64,000 nucleotides of DNA from positions 137,733 through 201,732 of the forward strand of contig CAWEBF010000008.1 in the NCBI GenBank assembly GCA_963807235.1. Direction: 5' to 3'. Positions within the stretch are counted from its first letter, which is position 1, and each line of letters starts with the position of its first letter. Source of the stretch: CAWEBF01 sp963807235 (lineage in GTDB: Bacteria > Acidobacteriota > Vicinamibacteria > Vicinamibacterales > UBA2999). Positions 1 to 9,812 of the stretch are shown piece after piece. Made by a program: the position numbers and the translations under genes. Under the pieces are notes generated by a model. That model did no database searches and was not told the origin of the DNA. It saw nothing but the letters and a program-made list of their open reading frames with translations.

Positions 1-1359
1 TCCTGACGGCGTCCTTCGATATCCTTGATCACCCGCGCCTGTCTGGCGGCGGCCCGTTCCTTCGCGGATTCAGTGCCCGGTCCGCTCAGGATCTTCTCGA
101 TCGCCTGGCGACGGAGCGTGAGCGACAGGTCGTAGCACTGGCGCGCCTGCACGAGCGCCGCCGTGGCTTCCGGCAGCCTGGCGCGCTCGGCTCGCACGAT
201 GCCCATGTAGTGCGCCGCCTCGCACTGGCCGAAGTCCATCGTCAGCGCGCTCTGGAATTCGTCCTCGGCCGTCTCCAGCCGCCGCAGCCGCCAGTCGATC
301 ATCCCCGACAGCACGAACATCGAGGCGTTGGCGACGAGCGTGCGCGCCCGGTCGGCGTCGGCGCGCGCGGCCATGAGCTGCCCGAGCTGAAGCTCGTTCC
401 AGGCGCGCCAGTAGAGCGCCTCCCCGACGAACCATCGGCCGGCCTCGATGAGGCGCGTCGCCGTTGCGATCGCGTCCTCCCTGCGGCCGAGTTGCGACAG
501 GCTGATCGTCCGCCCCATCGAGGCATCGACGTGGCCGGGCGACGTCGCCAGCGCGGCGTCGAACGTCTCGAGCGCCTGTGGCCACTCCTCGCGCGCCTGA
601 TACAGCTGGCCCAGCGTCGTGGCGATGGCCGGCGAGTCGGGGAAGGCGCCGGCGGCCGACTGCAGGCGCCGTAGCGCTTCGTCCTGGTCGGCATTGGCGG
701 CGTCCTCCAGCGCGTAGCGGCCCAGGAAGAAGTCCGCGTCCACGAAGTCGGGATCACCGGTTCGCATCGCGGCGAGCCCCTTGCCATAGGCGCTGGCGCA
801 GATGCCGACGCGGTACTGGACCAGCGGGGCCTGGGGCCACTGAGCCGCTGCCAGGCTCGTGTCGCGCGCGGGCGCGCCTTGATACGCGCAGATGAGCGAC
901 ACGTCCAGATACGCGCGGAATGGAGCAGAGGCCTGAGCCGTCTGCAATTCCTTCTGCCACGCGGGCATCGATGCCCGGGCCTTGAAACGTCCACCGACAT
1001 CCAGGGACGCCTCGCGGTCCGTCAACGGATCCACCGGAGCCGCTTCGATGATGGCGAGGACCAAAGCCGCCGAGCCGTCGGCAGGCGCCAGCGCCCGTGC
1101 GCGTTCCAGCCAGGGCTCGTACCGGCGTGCCGAGCTCCTTGGAACGAAGCACCAGCAGGGCGGCGGCCTCGAACGCCAGCGATCGCACGCCTCGAGCCTG
1201 CGCGACGTCGTAGGCCTGCTCGAGGCACCGGTAGCAGCCGTGGGCGATGGCCGCCTCGATGTCCACCACGACTGGCGGAGGCGGCGCGAGCGCGACTGGT
1301 TGACGCGCCGCACATCCTGCGAGAAACACAAACAGGACGAATCCAAATGTTCGATTCAT
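1..1359 (-). CDS. TPR-like lipoprotein, frameshifted, C-terminus beyond window
   Basis: The N-terminus has a lipoprotein signal with lipobox LAGC (Cys at about residue 16), so the protein is expected to be anchored in a membrane facing the periplasm. The body is made of helical repeats of tetratricopeptide type, for example QAREEWPQALETFDAAL and LGQLMAARADADRARTLV. TPR proteins act as protein-protein scaffolds; no partner is visible. The frame from the start runs to about 1120 (…KELGTP), then the protein continues one frame over (YEPWLERARALAPADG…) without interruption to the left edge. A single-base indel near 1115-1125 explains this. The gene sits just downstream of a TonB receptor read in the same direction, with about 100 bases between them. 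Confidence 0.7.
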
Positions 1360-1400
1360 GGCCACCCGAGAACTTGGCCGGCCAGTCTGGTCACGGACAA

Positions 1401-1472
1401 GTTCTCCCGCCCCGCGAAGCGGGGCAAAAAGGCATAGTTTCAGTTCTAGCCCAGCGAAGTTGGCTAGAACTG
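1401..1472 (-). terminator. Double hairpin at the 3' end of the TonB receptor gene
   Basis: Two inverted repeats follow each other on the minus strand. The first has perfect 11-base arms (CAGTTCTAGCC, 1441-1451, and GGCTAGAACTG, 1462-1472) and contains the stop codon of the receptor gene. The second is GCCCCGC-TTC-GCGGGGC (1409-1425), preceded by a T-run on the transcript strand. The same two-part design is seen at 38943-38993 and 11260-11332. It could end or protect the transcript, but the T-run lies before the second hairpin and not after it, so it is not a standard intrinsic terminator. Confidence 0.5.
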
Positions 1473-4128
1473 AAAGTTCATTCCGATGTCCACTTTCCTC
1501 GGGTTGGCGACTCTCGTCGGTCCGCCGAAGAACAGGCGACGTCAAGACGCCGCTGTAGCCGATGTAGTTCGCGCGGTTCGTCACGTTCTGGGCCTGGACG
1601 AAGAACTGCAGGCGATACCGCCAATCGGTCGTGATCTGCTGGACCGTCGGCGCCTGGTTTCCCACCACCGAGATCAGGAAGCCCGGGGGCGGAGGCGTGG
1701 TGCGTCTCCCGAACGGCAGGGCATAGCTGGCGCTCAGCGTTCAGCGACCACTGGGCCGCGGCGCGTTCCGTGTTGCGCTCCGACTCCAGCAGGCCGATCG
1801 TTGAACACCAGGTCGCCGTTTTCGTCCAAGCCGGTGCGCAGCGTGTACGGTGTGCCGCTGGACGCGTTCAGGTTGACGCTGGTCGTCAGGTTCCGGAGGA
1901 TCTGGTCGTTCAGGCCGGCGTTCAAGCGGTGACGCACGTCCTGGGGCGCGAAGCCCCACTCGTGCTTCCAGCGCTACCGGGTGGCAGGCTGAAGTCGCCG
2001 TCGGTGTCGTTGCGCGACCAGCCCAGGGTGTAGTTGGTGAAGAACCGGAGGCGCTTCCAGTCCACGAGCGGCGCCGCGTTCGACAGGAACGGCGACGTCG
2101 GCGGCGACAGGCCGCCGTCCATGTTCACGGTGATGGTGTCCAGGCGCGACTGCGCATCGGAGGTCACCTGCACAACATTCACGAACGCCGGATCGGGGCG
2201 GACTCCGTTTACGGGCGCGTTCAGGTTGAGCCCGCGCTGCAGGCTCGTGCCGCGCGTGTGGGCGTAGGTGACGCCTACGCGCAGCAGCGGCGTCACGGCC
2301 TGATCGATGCCGCCGCTGAAGCGGAGGTTGCGGGACATCCTGACCGCGTCGCTCAGCAGGTACCGATTGGCCGGCGGGATGACGCCCTCGAAGTCGCCCG
2401 GATCGGGATACGACGGGTCCGCGATCGTCAGCTCGCGCTGGCGGAAGCCGTCGACCCGCAGCGTCTGTTCGTAGGTGTTGGCGGTCAGCCAGTCGTAGAA
2501 GATGCCGGCGCTGGCCCTGATCGACGTGCGGCCGCTCCGGAACGGCGACCACGTGACGCCGAATCGCGGCCCGAGGTTGTTGAAGTCGCGCACGTGGGTC
2601 TGTATCTCGTAGCGCAGGCCGGGGCTGAGCGTCAGCCCGGTTCGCACGCGGATGTCGTCCTGCACGTACAGCGCGCCCTGCAGGTTGAAGTAGTCGATGT
2701 TCGGGTCGCCGATGCGCCGCGTGTAGCTCAAGGCGCGGCCCGCCTCGAACGCCTCCAGGCTGTCGAACGTGTAGGTGCCGAGGTAGTTGGAGAAGGAGTC
2801 GACCGCGAACCAGCCGGCTTCGGTGTTGATCCCCATGCGCACCGAATGGATGCCGCGCACGTAGTCGAGGTCGGAGGCAAGCGTCGGCGTTGCGCGACCG
2901 GCGGCCGCCCGACAGCTGCTGGCCCCCGCGCGTGAACGCGTCGTTGACGCGGATGGTCGGCGCCTCGACCAGCGGACGCTCGAGACCGAATCGCTCCAGG
3001 CCACGAAGAGCCGCGTGTTCATGAAGAACCGGCGGCCCAGCGGGCCGGCTTCCTGCATCCGGAACTGGTGGTTCGTCGTCTCGGTGGAGAACGCGCGCTC
3101 CACCAAGTCGTAGAGGCCGATGCCCTGGTTGCTCGAACACGTTCGTGTTGCGGTTGAACCCGATGCGCAGCACCTGGTCCTTGGTCAGCGCGTAGTCCAC
3201 GTTGGCGTTGACGTTCGATGAACTCGCGCGGCATCCGGACGCGCAGCGCTTCGGAGCGAATGCCGTTGGGCAGCGCCGCGTTGATGTTGGGCGTTTCGAA
3301 GGCGGTGGTGCCGTTCAGGTTCAGGTTGTAGCCCAGCCGGTCGCGGATGAGCGCGCCTCCGAGGAAGAACTGGTAGTCCTGCGTGCGCTCGGGCCCTCGC
3401 CTCGGCGTGAACGGGCTGCGCCCGCTCATCGAGCCGTCCCGCAGCCGCATCTGCGTGCCGCCGCGCAGCGAGCCCTGGCCCGGCTGCGTGATGATGTCGA
3501 TGAAGATGCCGCCCGCCGCGTGGAACTCCGCGGCGAAGGCATCGCGTGAGACGCGAATCGACCGGATCTGGGACTTGGGCGGCAGCTGCGCGCCTTCGAA
3601 GCTGTCGACGCGGATCACGGCGTCGCCGCCCACCATCTCGGCCAGCTGGCGGCGCATCTCCTGCGGATCGTCCGACAGCGCCTCGATCTGCTCACGCGTC
3701 AGCGCGGACCCGAACCGGCCGCGCGGGTCGGCGGCAGCGGCCTGCGCGTCCTGCCGCACCGTGACCGTGTCTTCCTGCTTCTGCAGGGCCAGCACGACCG
3801 ACTGGCGGTTCTCGCCTTGCCGGACGCGCACGTCTCGTGTGACGCCTTTCTCGAACCCGGGGAACTCGACCTCGACGGTATAACGCCCCTCGGGCAGGTT
3901 GGTGAACACGGCCACGCCCTGATCCGACGAGACCACCGGGGGGATTTCCGGTTGTCCAGGCTGCGCGTCCTGGCGGACCAGGCGCACGTTGGCGGTCGGC
4001 AGGATGGCGCCCGTTTGATCCGCGACGGTGATGGACAAACGTCCGCTGCGTGGGCCCTGCGCGAGGCCGTCGGCCGGGGCCAGCAACACGGCAAACGCAA
4101 CCAGCGTCGACGCGGGGCGGCTCACCAT
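1464..4128 (-). pseudogene. TonB-dependent receptor with carboxypeptidase-regulatory domain, multiple frameshifts
   Basis: An outer-membrane receptor of the Oar/CarboxypepD_reg type common in Acidobacteria. The signal peptide is MVSRPASTLVAFAVLLAP… ending near ADGLAQ. Residues about 27-105 form a transthyretin-like regulatory domain (SITVADQTGAILPTANV), followed by a plug-like region and a long beta-barrel (for example RYEIQTHVRDFNNLGPRFGV). The C-terminus ends in aromatic Phe (VDIGMNFQF), as outer-membrane barrels do. The protein can be followed from end to end only by changing frame at about 3222, 3140, 3005-2890, 1960, 1790 and 1520. Each break is a small indel with recognisable sequence on both sides, which looks more like residual sequencing error than decay. 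The substrate is unknown. If intact it would be about 885 residues. Confidence 0.72.
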
Positions 4129-4171
4129 GGCTTCGTTTGAGCCATTAGACGCCGCTCGCGCGAAAACGGTT

Positions 4172-4246
4172 CGTCCCGCCGAAGGCGGGCAATTAGACAC
4201 TGTCTAGCGAGGCGGAGCCTCGATGGTTAAGGCGGAGCCTCGCTAG
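4172..4246. repeat. Dispersed hairpin repeat (CTAGCGAGGCTCCGCC / CAGTGTCTAATT type), copy 1
   Basis: Read on the minus strand this is CTAGCGAGGCTCCGCC, a short spacer, a second GGCTCCGCCTCGCTAG-like half, then CAGTGTCTAATT and the hairpin GCCCGCC-TTC-GGCGGG. The first CTAG supplies the stop codon of the GGDEF-EAL gene. The same parts recur at 18117-18208, and a degraded copy lies at 36826-36872. No gene lies within it. It resembles REP-type intergenic elements; no transposase is linked to it here. Confidence 0.6.
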
Positions 4247-5988
4247 TGGAGGAGGAGGCTGAATTCGTCGGCGGCCAGCGGCGGCTTGTAGTAGTAGCCC
4301 TGCATCGCGTCGCAGCCGCGGATTTGCAGGAACTCCACCTGCTCGCGGCTTTCAACGCCCTCTGCGATCACACGCTGGCGCAAGCTCTTGGCCATGCTGA
4401 TGATGGCCGACGTGATCGCGGCGGCGTCGTCTTCGCCCGCGTCCAGGTCCCTCATGAAGGACTGGTCGATCTTCAGCGTGTCGATGGGGAAGCGCCGCAA
4501 GTGGCTGAGACTGGAATAGCCGGTACCGAAGTCGTCGATCGAGATGCGGACGCCCAAGTCCTTGAGGCTGCGAAGCACGCTCACCGTTCCCGCCGCATCC
4601 CCCATCACGATGCTCTCGGTGAGCTCGAGATCGAGGTAGCGAGGGTCGAGTCCCGAGACGTCGAGCGCGCTCGTCACCGACTCCAGGAAGTCCTTGCGCT
4701 TGAACTGGGCGCCGCTCAGGTTCACGGCCACCGGCACCGCCCGCAGCCCGGCGTCCTGCCACTCCTGACCTTGCCGGCACGCCTCCCGCAGCGCCCACTG
4801 GCTGATCGGGACGATCAGCGAGCTGTCTTCCATCAGCGGAAGGAACTCCGCCGGCCGCAGCAGGCCCCGGCCCGGCTCCTGCCAGCGCAGCAGCGCTTCG
4901 CATCCCACCACGGCCTTGGTGGCCAGGTGCAGGATGGGCTGGTAGTGCAGGATGAACTCGTTGCGCTGCAGCGCTCGCCTCAGCTGGTTCTCGAGGGCCA
5001 GCCGCTCGCGCGCCCGCGCGTTCATGTCGGGCGTGTAGAACTGGAAGTTGTTCCGGCCGATGGCCTTCGCGTGGTACATCGCCGCGTCGGCGTTGCGCGT
5101 CAGCGCGTCCACGTCGATGCCGTCGTCCGGGAACAGGCTGATGCCGATGCTGGCGCCCACGTGCACGTCCTGCCCGTCGATGGTGTACCGCCGCCGGCAT
5201 GCCTCGAGCAGCTTCTCGGCGATGTGGGCCACCTCGTTGATGCCGGGCGCCTCCGGCAGCAGCACCACGAACTCGTCGCCGCCTTGCCGGCACACGGTGT
5301 CGGCGGCCCGGACACAGGCGTTCAGGCGTCCCGCGATCTCCTTGAGCAGGCGATCGCCTGCTTCGTGCCCCAGCGAGTCGTTGACGTGCTTGAAGCGATC
5401 CAGATCGACAAAGAGCAGCGCCACATGCTTGCAGCTCCGGCGTGCCTGCGCCACGGCCTGGCCCACGCGGTCGAGCAGCAGCACGCGATTGGGGAGCCCG
5501 GTCAGGAAGTCGAGCTGCGCGTAGCGCTCGGCCTTGAGCGCGTCACTGACGTCGCGAAAGACCAGCACGGCGCCAATCACGTCGCCCGTCTGCCCGTGCA
5601 GCGGCGTGGCCGACGTTTCGACATCGCACTCGCCCCCATGGCGGCCGACGAGCGTGGCCGCCGGAGTCACATCCACGCGGCGGTTCTCGCTGACCACGGT
5701 CGGAATCGGATTCGGCACCGCCTTCCGGGTGGCGCCGTTCACGAGGCGGAACACCTGTCCGATCGGACGTCCGGTGGCCTGGGCAATACGCCACCCCGTC
5801 ATGGCCTCGGCCACCGGATTGAGGAACGCCACGCGCCCCAGCGCATCGGTGGTGATGATCGCGTCACCCACCGAGGCCATCAGGACGTCGGTCAGCTCTC
5901 CTTCACGGATCGATTTTTCGACGGACGTACGTGGTTCTCCTGCCGCGCCGGCATCCGCTGCAATCGTCGTGTTCTTGCGTGCGGTCAT
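4243..5988 (-). CDS. PAS-GGDEF-EAL bifunctional cyclic-di-GMP protein
   Basis: A 581-residue signalling protein that should make and/or break cyclic di-GMP. A PAS sensor domain covers about residues 30-150 (GDAIITTDALGRVAFLNPVA). The diguanylate cyclase domain has an intact GGDEF at 236-240 with the inhibitory-site motif RAAD at 227-230, five residues upstream. The EAL domain starts at 364 (EALLRW) and keeps the expected catalytic set: VNLSGAQ, ELTES, IDDFGTGYSSL, LKIDQSF, AEGVES and MQGYYY. Both activities are therefore possible. No membrane segment is seen, so it is probably cytoplasmic with PAS sensing a small ligand or redox state. The start at 5988 is preceded by GAGGAC. It is divergent from the sugar dehydrogenase at 6278, and its stop codon is part of a dispersed repeat. 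Confidence 0.93.
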   Translation of the reverse strand: MTARKNTTIAADAGAAGEPRTSVEKSIREGELTDVLMASVGDAIITTDALGRVAFLNPVAEAMTGWRIAQATGRPIGQVFRLVNGATRKAVPNPIPTVVSENRRVDVTPAATLVGRHGGECDVETSATPLHGQTGDVIGAVLVFRDVSDALKAERYAQLDFLTGLPNRVLLLDRVGQAVAQARRSCKHVALLFVDLDRFKHVNDSLGHEAGDRLLKEIAGRLNACVRAADTVCRQGGDEFVVLLPEAPGINEVAHIAEKLLEACRRRYTIDGQDVHVGASIGISLFPDDGIDVDALTRNADAAMYHAKAIGRNNFQFYTPDMNARARERLALENQLRRALQRNEFILHYQPILHLATKAVVGCEALLRWQEPGRGLLRPAEFLPLMEDSSLIVPISQWALREACRQGQEWQDAGLRAVPVAVNLSGAQFKRKDFLESVTSALDVSGLDPRYLDLELTESIVMGDAAGTVSVLRSLKDLGVRISIDDFGTGYSSLSHLRRFPIDTLKIDQSFMRDLDAGEDDAAAITSAIISMAKSLRQRVIAEGVESREQVEFLQIRGCDAMQGYYYKPPLAADEFSLLLH

Positions 5989-6277
5989 GGACGTCCTCAA
6001 CAGCGCGCATATCACTCCAGCGTGGCTCGCTACAACGCCGACAGGGGGGGACCCATATTCTTGCCACAGTGACCCCTCGAATGCTGCTCGCACTTGCACG
6101 GAGTTTCCAGACAATTTGGGCAGAAACCCGTGGAACGGCCAACGGATGAGTCGGTTTTTATCCGGCCATGCGCATCGGGGCGGCCGTTCGAGTCTCGCGG
6201 CAGTCGTTGACCCTTCCGGCCCGCGCTCCAATAATGGGCTGTCCATGGATCGTGATCGACTAGCCAGGAGAATGACG

Positions 6278-7447
6278 ATGGTGCGAAAGGTCCTCTGTGT
6301 TGCGGCGGTGATTGGGGTTCTGTCGGGAATGGTCGAGCTTACCGCGGACACGACGTTGAGATCCGCGCTGCACGACTACCGCCTTGTGACCGTGGCAGAC
6401 GCGTTGGTGCAGCCGTGGTCGATCGCGTTCCTGCCGGGCGGCGACATGTTGATCACGGAGCGTCCGGGCCGGCTGCGGATTGTCCGCCAGGGGAAGCTCC
6501 TGCCGCAGGCCGTCGAGGGTGTGCCGCCGGTGTTCCACTCGGGGCAGGGGGGGCTGCTCGAGGTGATACCGCACCCCAACTTCGCGTCGAATCGTCTCCT
6601 CTACATCAGCTACTCGAAGCCTGGTGCCGACGACACGCTCTCCAGAACGGCGCTCATCCGCGCCCGCTTCGAGAACGACAAGCTGACCAACGTCGAGCAG
6701 CTGTTCGAGGCCGTTTCGAAGGGCCGCGGTCACTACAGCGGCAAGATTGCCTTCGACGGCAAGGGGTTCCTGTTCCTGTCGCTCGGCGATCGGCAGGTGC
6801 CGCCCGAGGGTAACCTCGAGGCGCACCCCGCGCAGGATCTGACGAACCATCACGGCAAGATCGTCCGTCTGCACGACGACGGCCGTGTGCCAACCGACAA
6901 TCCGTTCGTGAGCCGCGCCGGTGCACGGCCGGAAATCTGGAGCTACGGCCACCGCAACGTGCAAGGCCTGGCGATTCATCCCGAGACCGGCGACCTCTGG
7001 GCCGACGAGCACGGCCCGCAGGGCGGCGACGAGGTGAACCGCATCCTGCCTGGACGCAACTACGGGTGGCCGGTGATCGGATTCGGGGTGAACTACACGA
7101 GCGGGTTGGCGATCCACTCCGGCACGCACCGGCAGGGGATGGAGCAGCCGCTCCAGGTGTGGATCCCCTCGATTGGGATCTCGGGAATGATGTTCTACAC
7201 CGGCGATCGCTTCCCGCTGTGGAAGGGCAACATGTTCGTGGGCGGGATGGCCGGTGCGCAGATAGGCCGGCTGACGCTCGACGGTCCGCGGATTACCAGC
7301 CGCGAGGTGCTGATGCCGCAGGCGGGTCGCGTCCGCGACATCCGGCAGGGGCCGGACGGCAATATCTATCTGGTCACCGACGATCGCGACGGCAAGCCGA
7401 CGCCGGTGGTGCGCATGGAGCCCGTGGAGCGCAGCCCAGTGAAATAG
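6278..7447 (+). CDS. Exported PQQ-dependent sugar dehydrogenase (GSDH family)
   Basis: A 389-residue protein of the glucose/sorbosone dehydrogenase beta-propeller family (YliI/Asd-like), which oxidises aldose sugars in the periplasm with PQQ. Family marks include QPWSIAFLPGGDMLITERPG near the N-terminus, SYGHRNVQGLAIHP in the middle, DEHGPQGGDEVNRILPGRNY, and the C-terminal VRDIRQGPDGNIYLVTDD. A signal peptide follows the chosen start, ATG at 6278 (MVRKVLCVAAVIGVLSG), which has AGGAG seven bases upstream. The ATG at 6245 would add 11 residues with no ribosome site. Two paralogues lie at 23598 and 57542. The gene is followed by a strong bidirectional terminator. Substrate specificity cannot be read from the sequence. 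Confidence 0.9.
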   Translation: MVRKVLCVAAVIGVLSGMVELTADTTLRSALHDYRLVTVADALVQPWSIAFLPGGDMLITERPGRLRIVRQGKLLPQAVEGVPPVFHSGQGGLLEVIPHPNFASNRLLYISYSKPGADDTLSRTALIRARFENDKLTNVEQLFEAVSKGRGHYSGKIAFDGKGFLFLSLGDRQVPPEGNLEAHPAQDLTNHHGKIVRLHDDGRVPTDNPFVSRAGARPEIWSYGHRNVQGLAIHPETGDLWADEHGPQGGDEVNRILPGRNYGWPVIGFGVNYTSGLAIHSGTHRQGMEQPLQVWIPSIGISGMMFYTGDRFPLWKGNMFVGGMAGAQIGRLTLDGPRITSREVLMPQAGRVRDIRQGPDGNIYLVTDDRDGKPTPVVRMEPVERSPVK

Positions 7448-7487
7448 GGCTCCGGGCTCCGTGGCTCCAGGCTCCAGGCTCCAGGCC
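7447..7487. repeat. Heptanucleotide tandem repeat, GGCTCCA type
   Basis: Five to six copies of a 7-base unit (GGGCTCC, GGCTCCA) begin at the last base of the sugar dehydrogenase stop codon. It belongs to a set of 7-base-period repeats found between genes throughout this window. Confidence 0.75.
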
Positions 7488-7496
7488 AACAAGAAA

Positions 7497-7525
7497 GGGC
7501 GCCCGCTCGCGCGGGCGCCCTTTTT
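7497..7525. terminator. Strong bidirectional intrinsic terminator
   Basis: A perfect 10-base stem, GGGCGCCCGC / GCGGGCGCCC, with a TCGC loop is followed by TTTTT and preceded by AAGAAA. It sits between two convergent genes and can end transcription in both directions. Confidence 0.9.
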
Positions 7526-7533
7526 CTTCGACT

Positions 7534-7561
7534 AACTACGAACTACGAACTACGAACTACG
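7534..7561. repeat. Heptanucleotide tandem repeat, AACTACG x4
   Basis: Four exact copies of AACTACG in tandem, just beyond the terminator and before the stop codon of the next minus-strand gene. The same unit, with T/C variation, recurs at 40017 (inverted), 56126 and 58771. Confidence 0.85.
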
Positions 7562-7579
7562 AACCTGAGCGACGGCCGC

Positions 7580-9081
7580 TTAGTTCGTAGCCGCGGCCGC
7601 CTGGAAGTCTGCCTTCGTCAGCGGCTTGTCGGGGTTAGGCGGATGGGCCGGGATGTACGAGTTGTAATCGAGGTTCAACTTCGTCAGCGCCGCCGCCGCC
7701 GATTTCACCACGCCCAGCTGTGCAGGGTTGGGGTTCACGATGGTGATGTCCGCGGTGTACAGCACCTTTTCCGCCGGCAGGTACACGGCCACCATGCCAT
7801 CGCTGTGCTCGTTCGGGATGTGGTGTATCTCGACCACCTTGCCGTTGGTGCCCTTGCGCACGTCGCGGTCGCCGATACCTTCGACGACGTTCGTGCGGCG
7901 GTTCGTCACCTTGGACATGCTGTCGGCCGGCAGGGTGCGCGGCCCCGAAAGCAGCCGTTCGACCACCGGTTCGTTGTTGCGATGGGTGAGGATCGTCGCG
8001 CCTTCCGCCACGGCCGCGGCCAGGCCGCTGGCGTGATCGAAGTGCGGGTGCGAGTTCACCACGAACCGGATCGGCTTGCCGGGGATCGCCTGCTTGGCAG
8101 CGGCCATCACGGCCATGCCGCGCGCGTCGCTCTGACCGCTTTCGACGACCAGCACGTGGTCGCCCATGTCCACGGCAAGCGAGGTGTAGTTGCCGCCGAT
8201 CTTGAACACGCCTTCACCGAGCTTTTCCGGGGCAGGTCCGGCAGCGGCCTGCTGCGGCGGGGGTCCGCCTCCCGGGGGTCCACCGCGGCCCGCAGGCGGC
8301 GGCGGTGGCGTCAACAGCTCGGCGAGGTTCGGAGGATTCGCCGTGGCGGCGCTTGATGTTGGCGTCGAACGTCGCCATCCCCGCCTGTTTCTGCACGATG
8401 CGGGTCGGCACCTGCACGCCGTTCATGTTCTGGTAGTTCGAGTACCTCGAACTCGACCAGCAGGTCGCCGACGATCGCGTGTTCGACGCGCGTTTCGACC
8501 TTGCTCACCAGGTTCTGGTTGTTGATGTAACCAGTCACCGAGTAGGCCTGGCCCGAGGGCGCCTTGAGGTTGGGAGGAGAGAACGACACAACCTGCTGGC
8601 CCCCCTGCTGCCGCACGGTGGCGTTGTTGGCCGCCGCACCCTTCAGGAAGCCCCACGGGGTCGTCCAGATGTTGAGCGCCTGATTCCAGTTGCTGTCGGC
8701 CTGCATGCCGGTGATGTTCTGGTTGAAGACGCCCGGCATCGGGGCTGGCACGCCCGGGACGGTGGGCGGCTGCGTCGGGCCCGTGGCACGAGACACCAGC
8801 GCCGTGGGGGCTGCGGGCGGCGCGAAGGTGATCGTGCGGGTGTAACTCGTGATCTGCGTCACGTTCAGCGGACCCATCGGCTCGCCGATGGCCTTGCTTT
8901 GACCGAACTGCCCGTTGCGCGCGGTTCCGGAGAAGGTGATCGACGTCAAGTTGTCCACGCCCATCGCCTTCGATGCCGCGGCCACGACCGCGCTGGCGTT
9001 CTGGGCCGCCACCCCCACCCACAGCGCGCTCACGAGGAGGGCGGCCCCCGCCACCACTCTCAAAGAAACTGCTCTGACCAT
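7580..9081 (-). CDS. Exported metallo-beta-lactamase-fold hydrolase with extra N-terminal domain, two frameshifts
   Basis: Roughly 500 residues. A signal peptide (MVRAVSLRVVAGAALLVSAL…) leads a domain of about 230 residues rich in beta strands, of unknown role. A Pro/Gly-rich linker follows (LTPPPPPAGRGG), then a metallo-beta-lactamase domain with the zinc motif SHPHFDHASG, further His at THRNNE and PNEHSDG, and Asp at LYTADI. Such enzymes hydrolyse esters, lactams or thioesters; the substrate here is unknown. The frame breaks at about 8447 (an extra G before TACTCG) and 8354 (an extra C), after which the protein continues cleanly. Residues on both sides match one protein, so it is treated as one gene. 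It is convergent with the sugar dehydrogenase gene. Paralogous catalytic domains lie at 12290 and 48067. Confidence 0.75.
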
Positions 9082-9158
9082 ACGTGCCTCCAAACTCGCT
9101 CCGAGTTTCGAACCTACCTCTTGCCTGCGGTCATATACCCGCGTTCCGCACCGGACGT

Positions 9159-9800
9159 TTACCCGCGAGGCGACTCGGCCGTGGTGGACCGGCGCGGGCC
9201 GAGCCCAGGGACCAGCATCGGCACGCGGCGCCGATATGCCGCGTATTCGGGGTGTGCGCGGCTCAGATCGCGCTCCTCCAGCTGGATTCCGACCAGGATG
9301 TAGGCCGTCGAAGCCATGGTCAGGACCAGGTGTGTAACCGACATCGTTGGCGCCGACCAGAACGCCACCAGGAAACCGAGATACAGGGGGTGGCGGACGA
9401 TGCGGTAGAAGCCCGGCGTCACGAAGGGCGCCGGAGCGGGCGCCACACCGCGCCAATGTGCCAGCACTTGTCGAACCCCGATCAGTTCGAGGCCGTCGAT
9501 GAGCAGGGCCGACGCGAGCACGATCAGCCAGCCCGCGGCGCTGATGACGTGAAGCAGCGCCCGCGCCCAACCATCCTGAATCTCCCACACGATGCCGCCC
9601 AGTGGCCTCCACTGCCACATCACCAGGGCCAGCGCGATGATCGAAGCCAGCACGTACACGGCGCGCTCGAGAAAGGGAGGAATGACGCGCGTCCACAACC
9701 GCTTGAATGCGGGCCGCGCCATCACGGAATGCTGGATCGCGAACAGGGCCAGCAGCGCCCCGTCGACGGCGAGCGCGCGCACGAACGCCGCGTCGATCAC
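9159..9800 (-). CDS. mddA: Probable methanethiol S-methyltransferase (MddA/NnrU-like membrane protein)
   Basis: A 213-residue membrane protein of the isoprenylcysteine methyltransferase/NnrU superfamily. Several stretches fit MddA, which methylates methanethiol with S-adenosylmethionine to give dimethyl sulfide: AIQHSVMARPAFKRLW, ERAVYVLASIIALALVMWQW, and YRIVRHPLYLGFLVAFW with the family's RHPLY motif, followed by ERDLSRAHPEYAAYRRRVP. About five membrane helices are visible. The start is GTG at 9800, 12 bases after the stop of the SnoaL-like gene, so the two may be cotranscribed. The match to MddA rests on remembered motifs; other NnrU-domain proteins are the alternative. Confidence 0.72.
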   Translation of the reverse strand: MIDAAFVRALAVDGALLALFAIQHSVMARPAFKRLWTRVIPPFLERAVYVLASIIALALVMWQWRPLGGIVWEIQDGWARALLHVISAAGWLIVLASALLIDGLELIGVRQVLAHWRGVAPAPAPFVTPGFYRIVRHPLYLGFLVAFWSAPTMSVTHLVLTMASTAYILVGIQLEERDLSRAHPEYAAYRRRVPMLVPGLGPRRSTTAESPRG

Positions 9801-9812
9801 GGAGGCGATCGT

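Noticed and set aside
4246..6072. A 608-residue + strand open frame over the GGDEF-EAL gene
   Set aside because: The minus strand carries all GGDEF and EAL catalytic motifs; the + strand frame has no recognisable domain.
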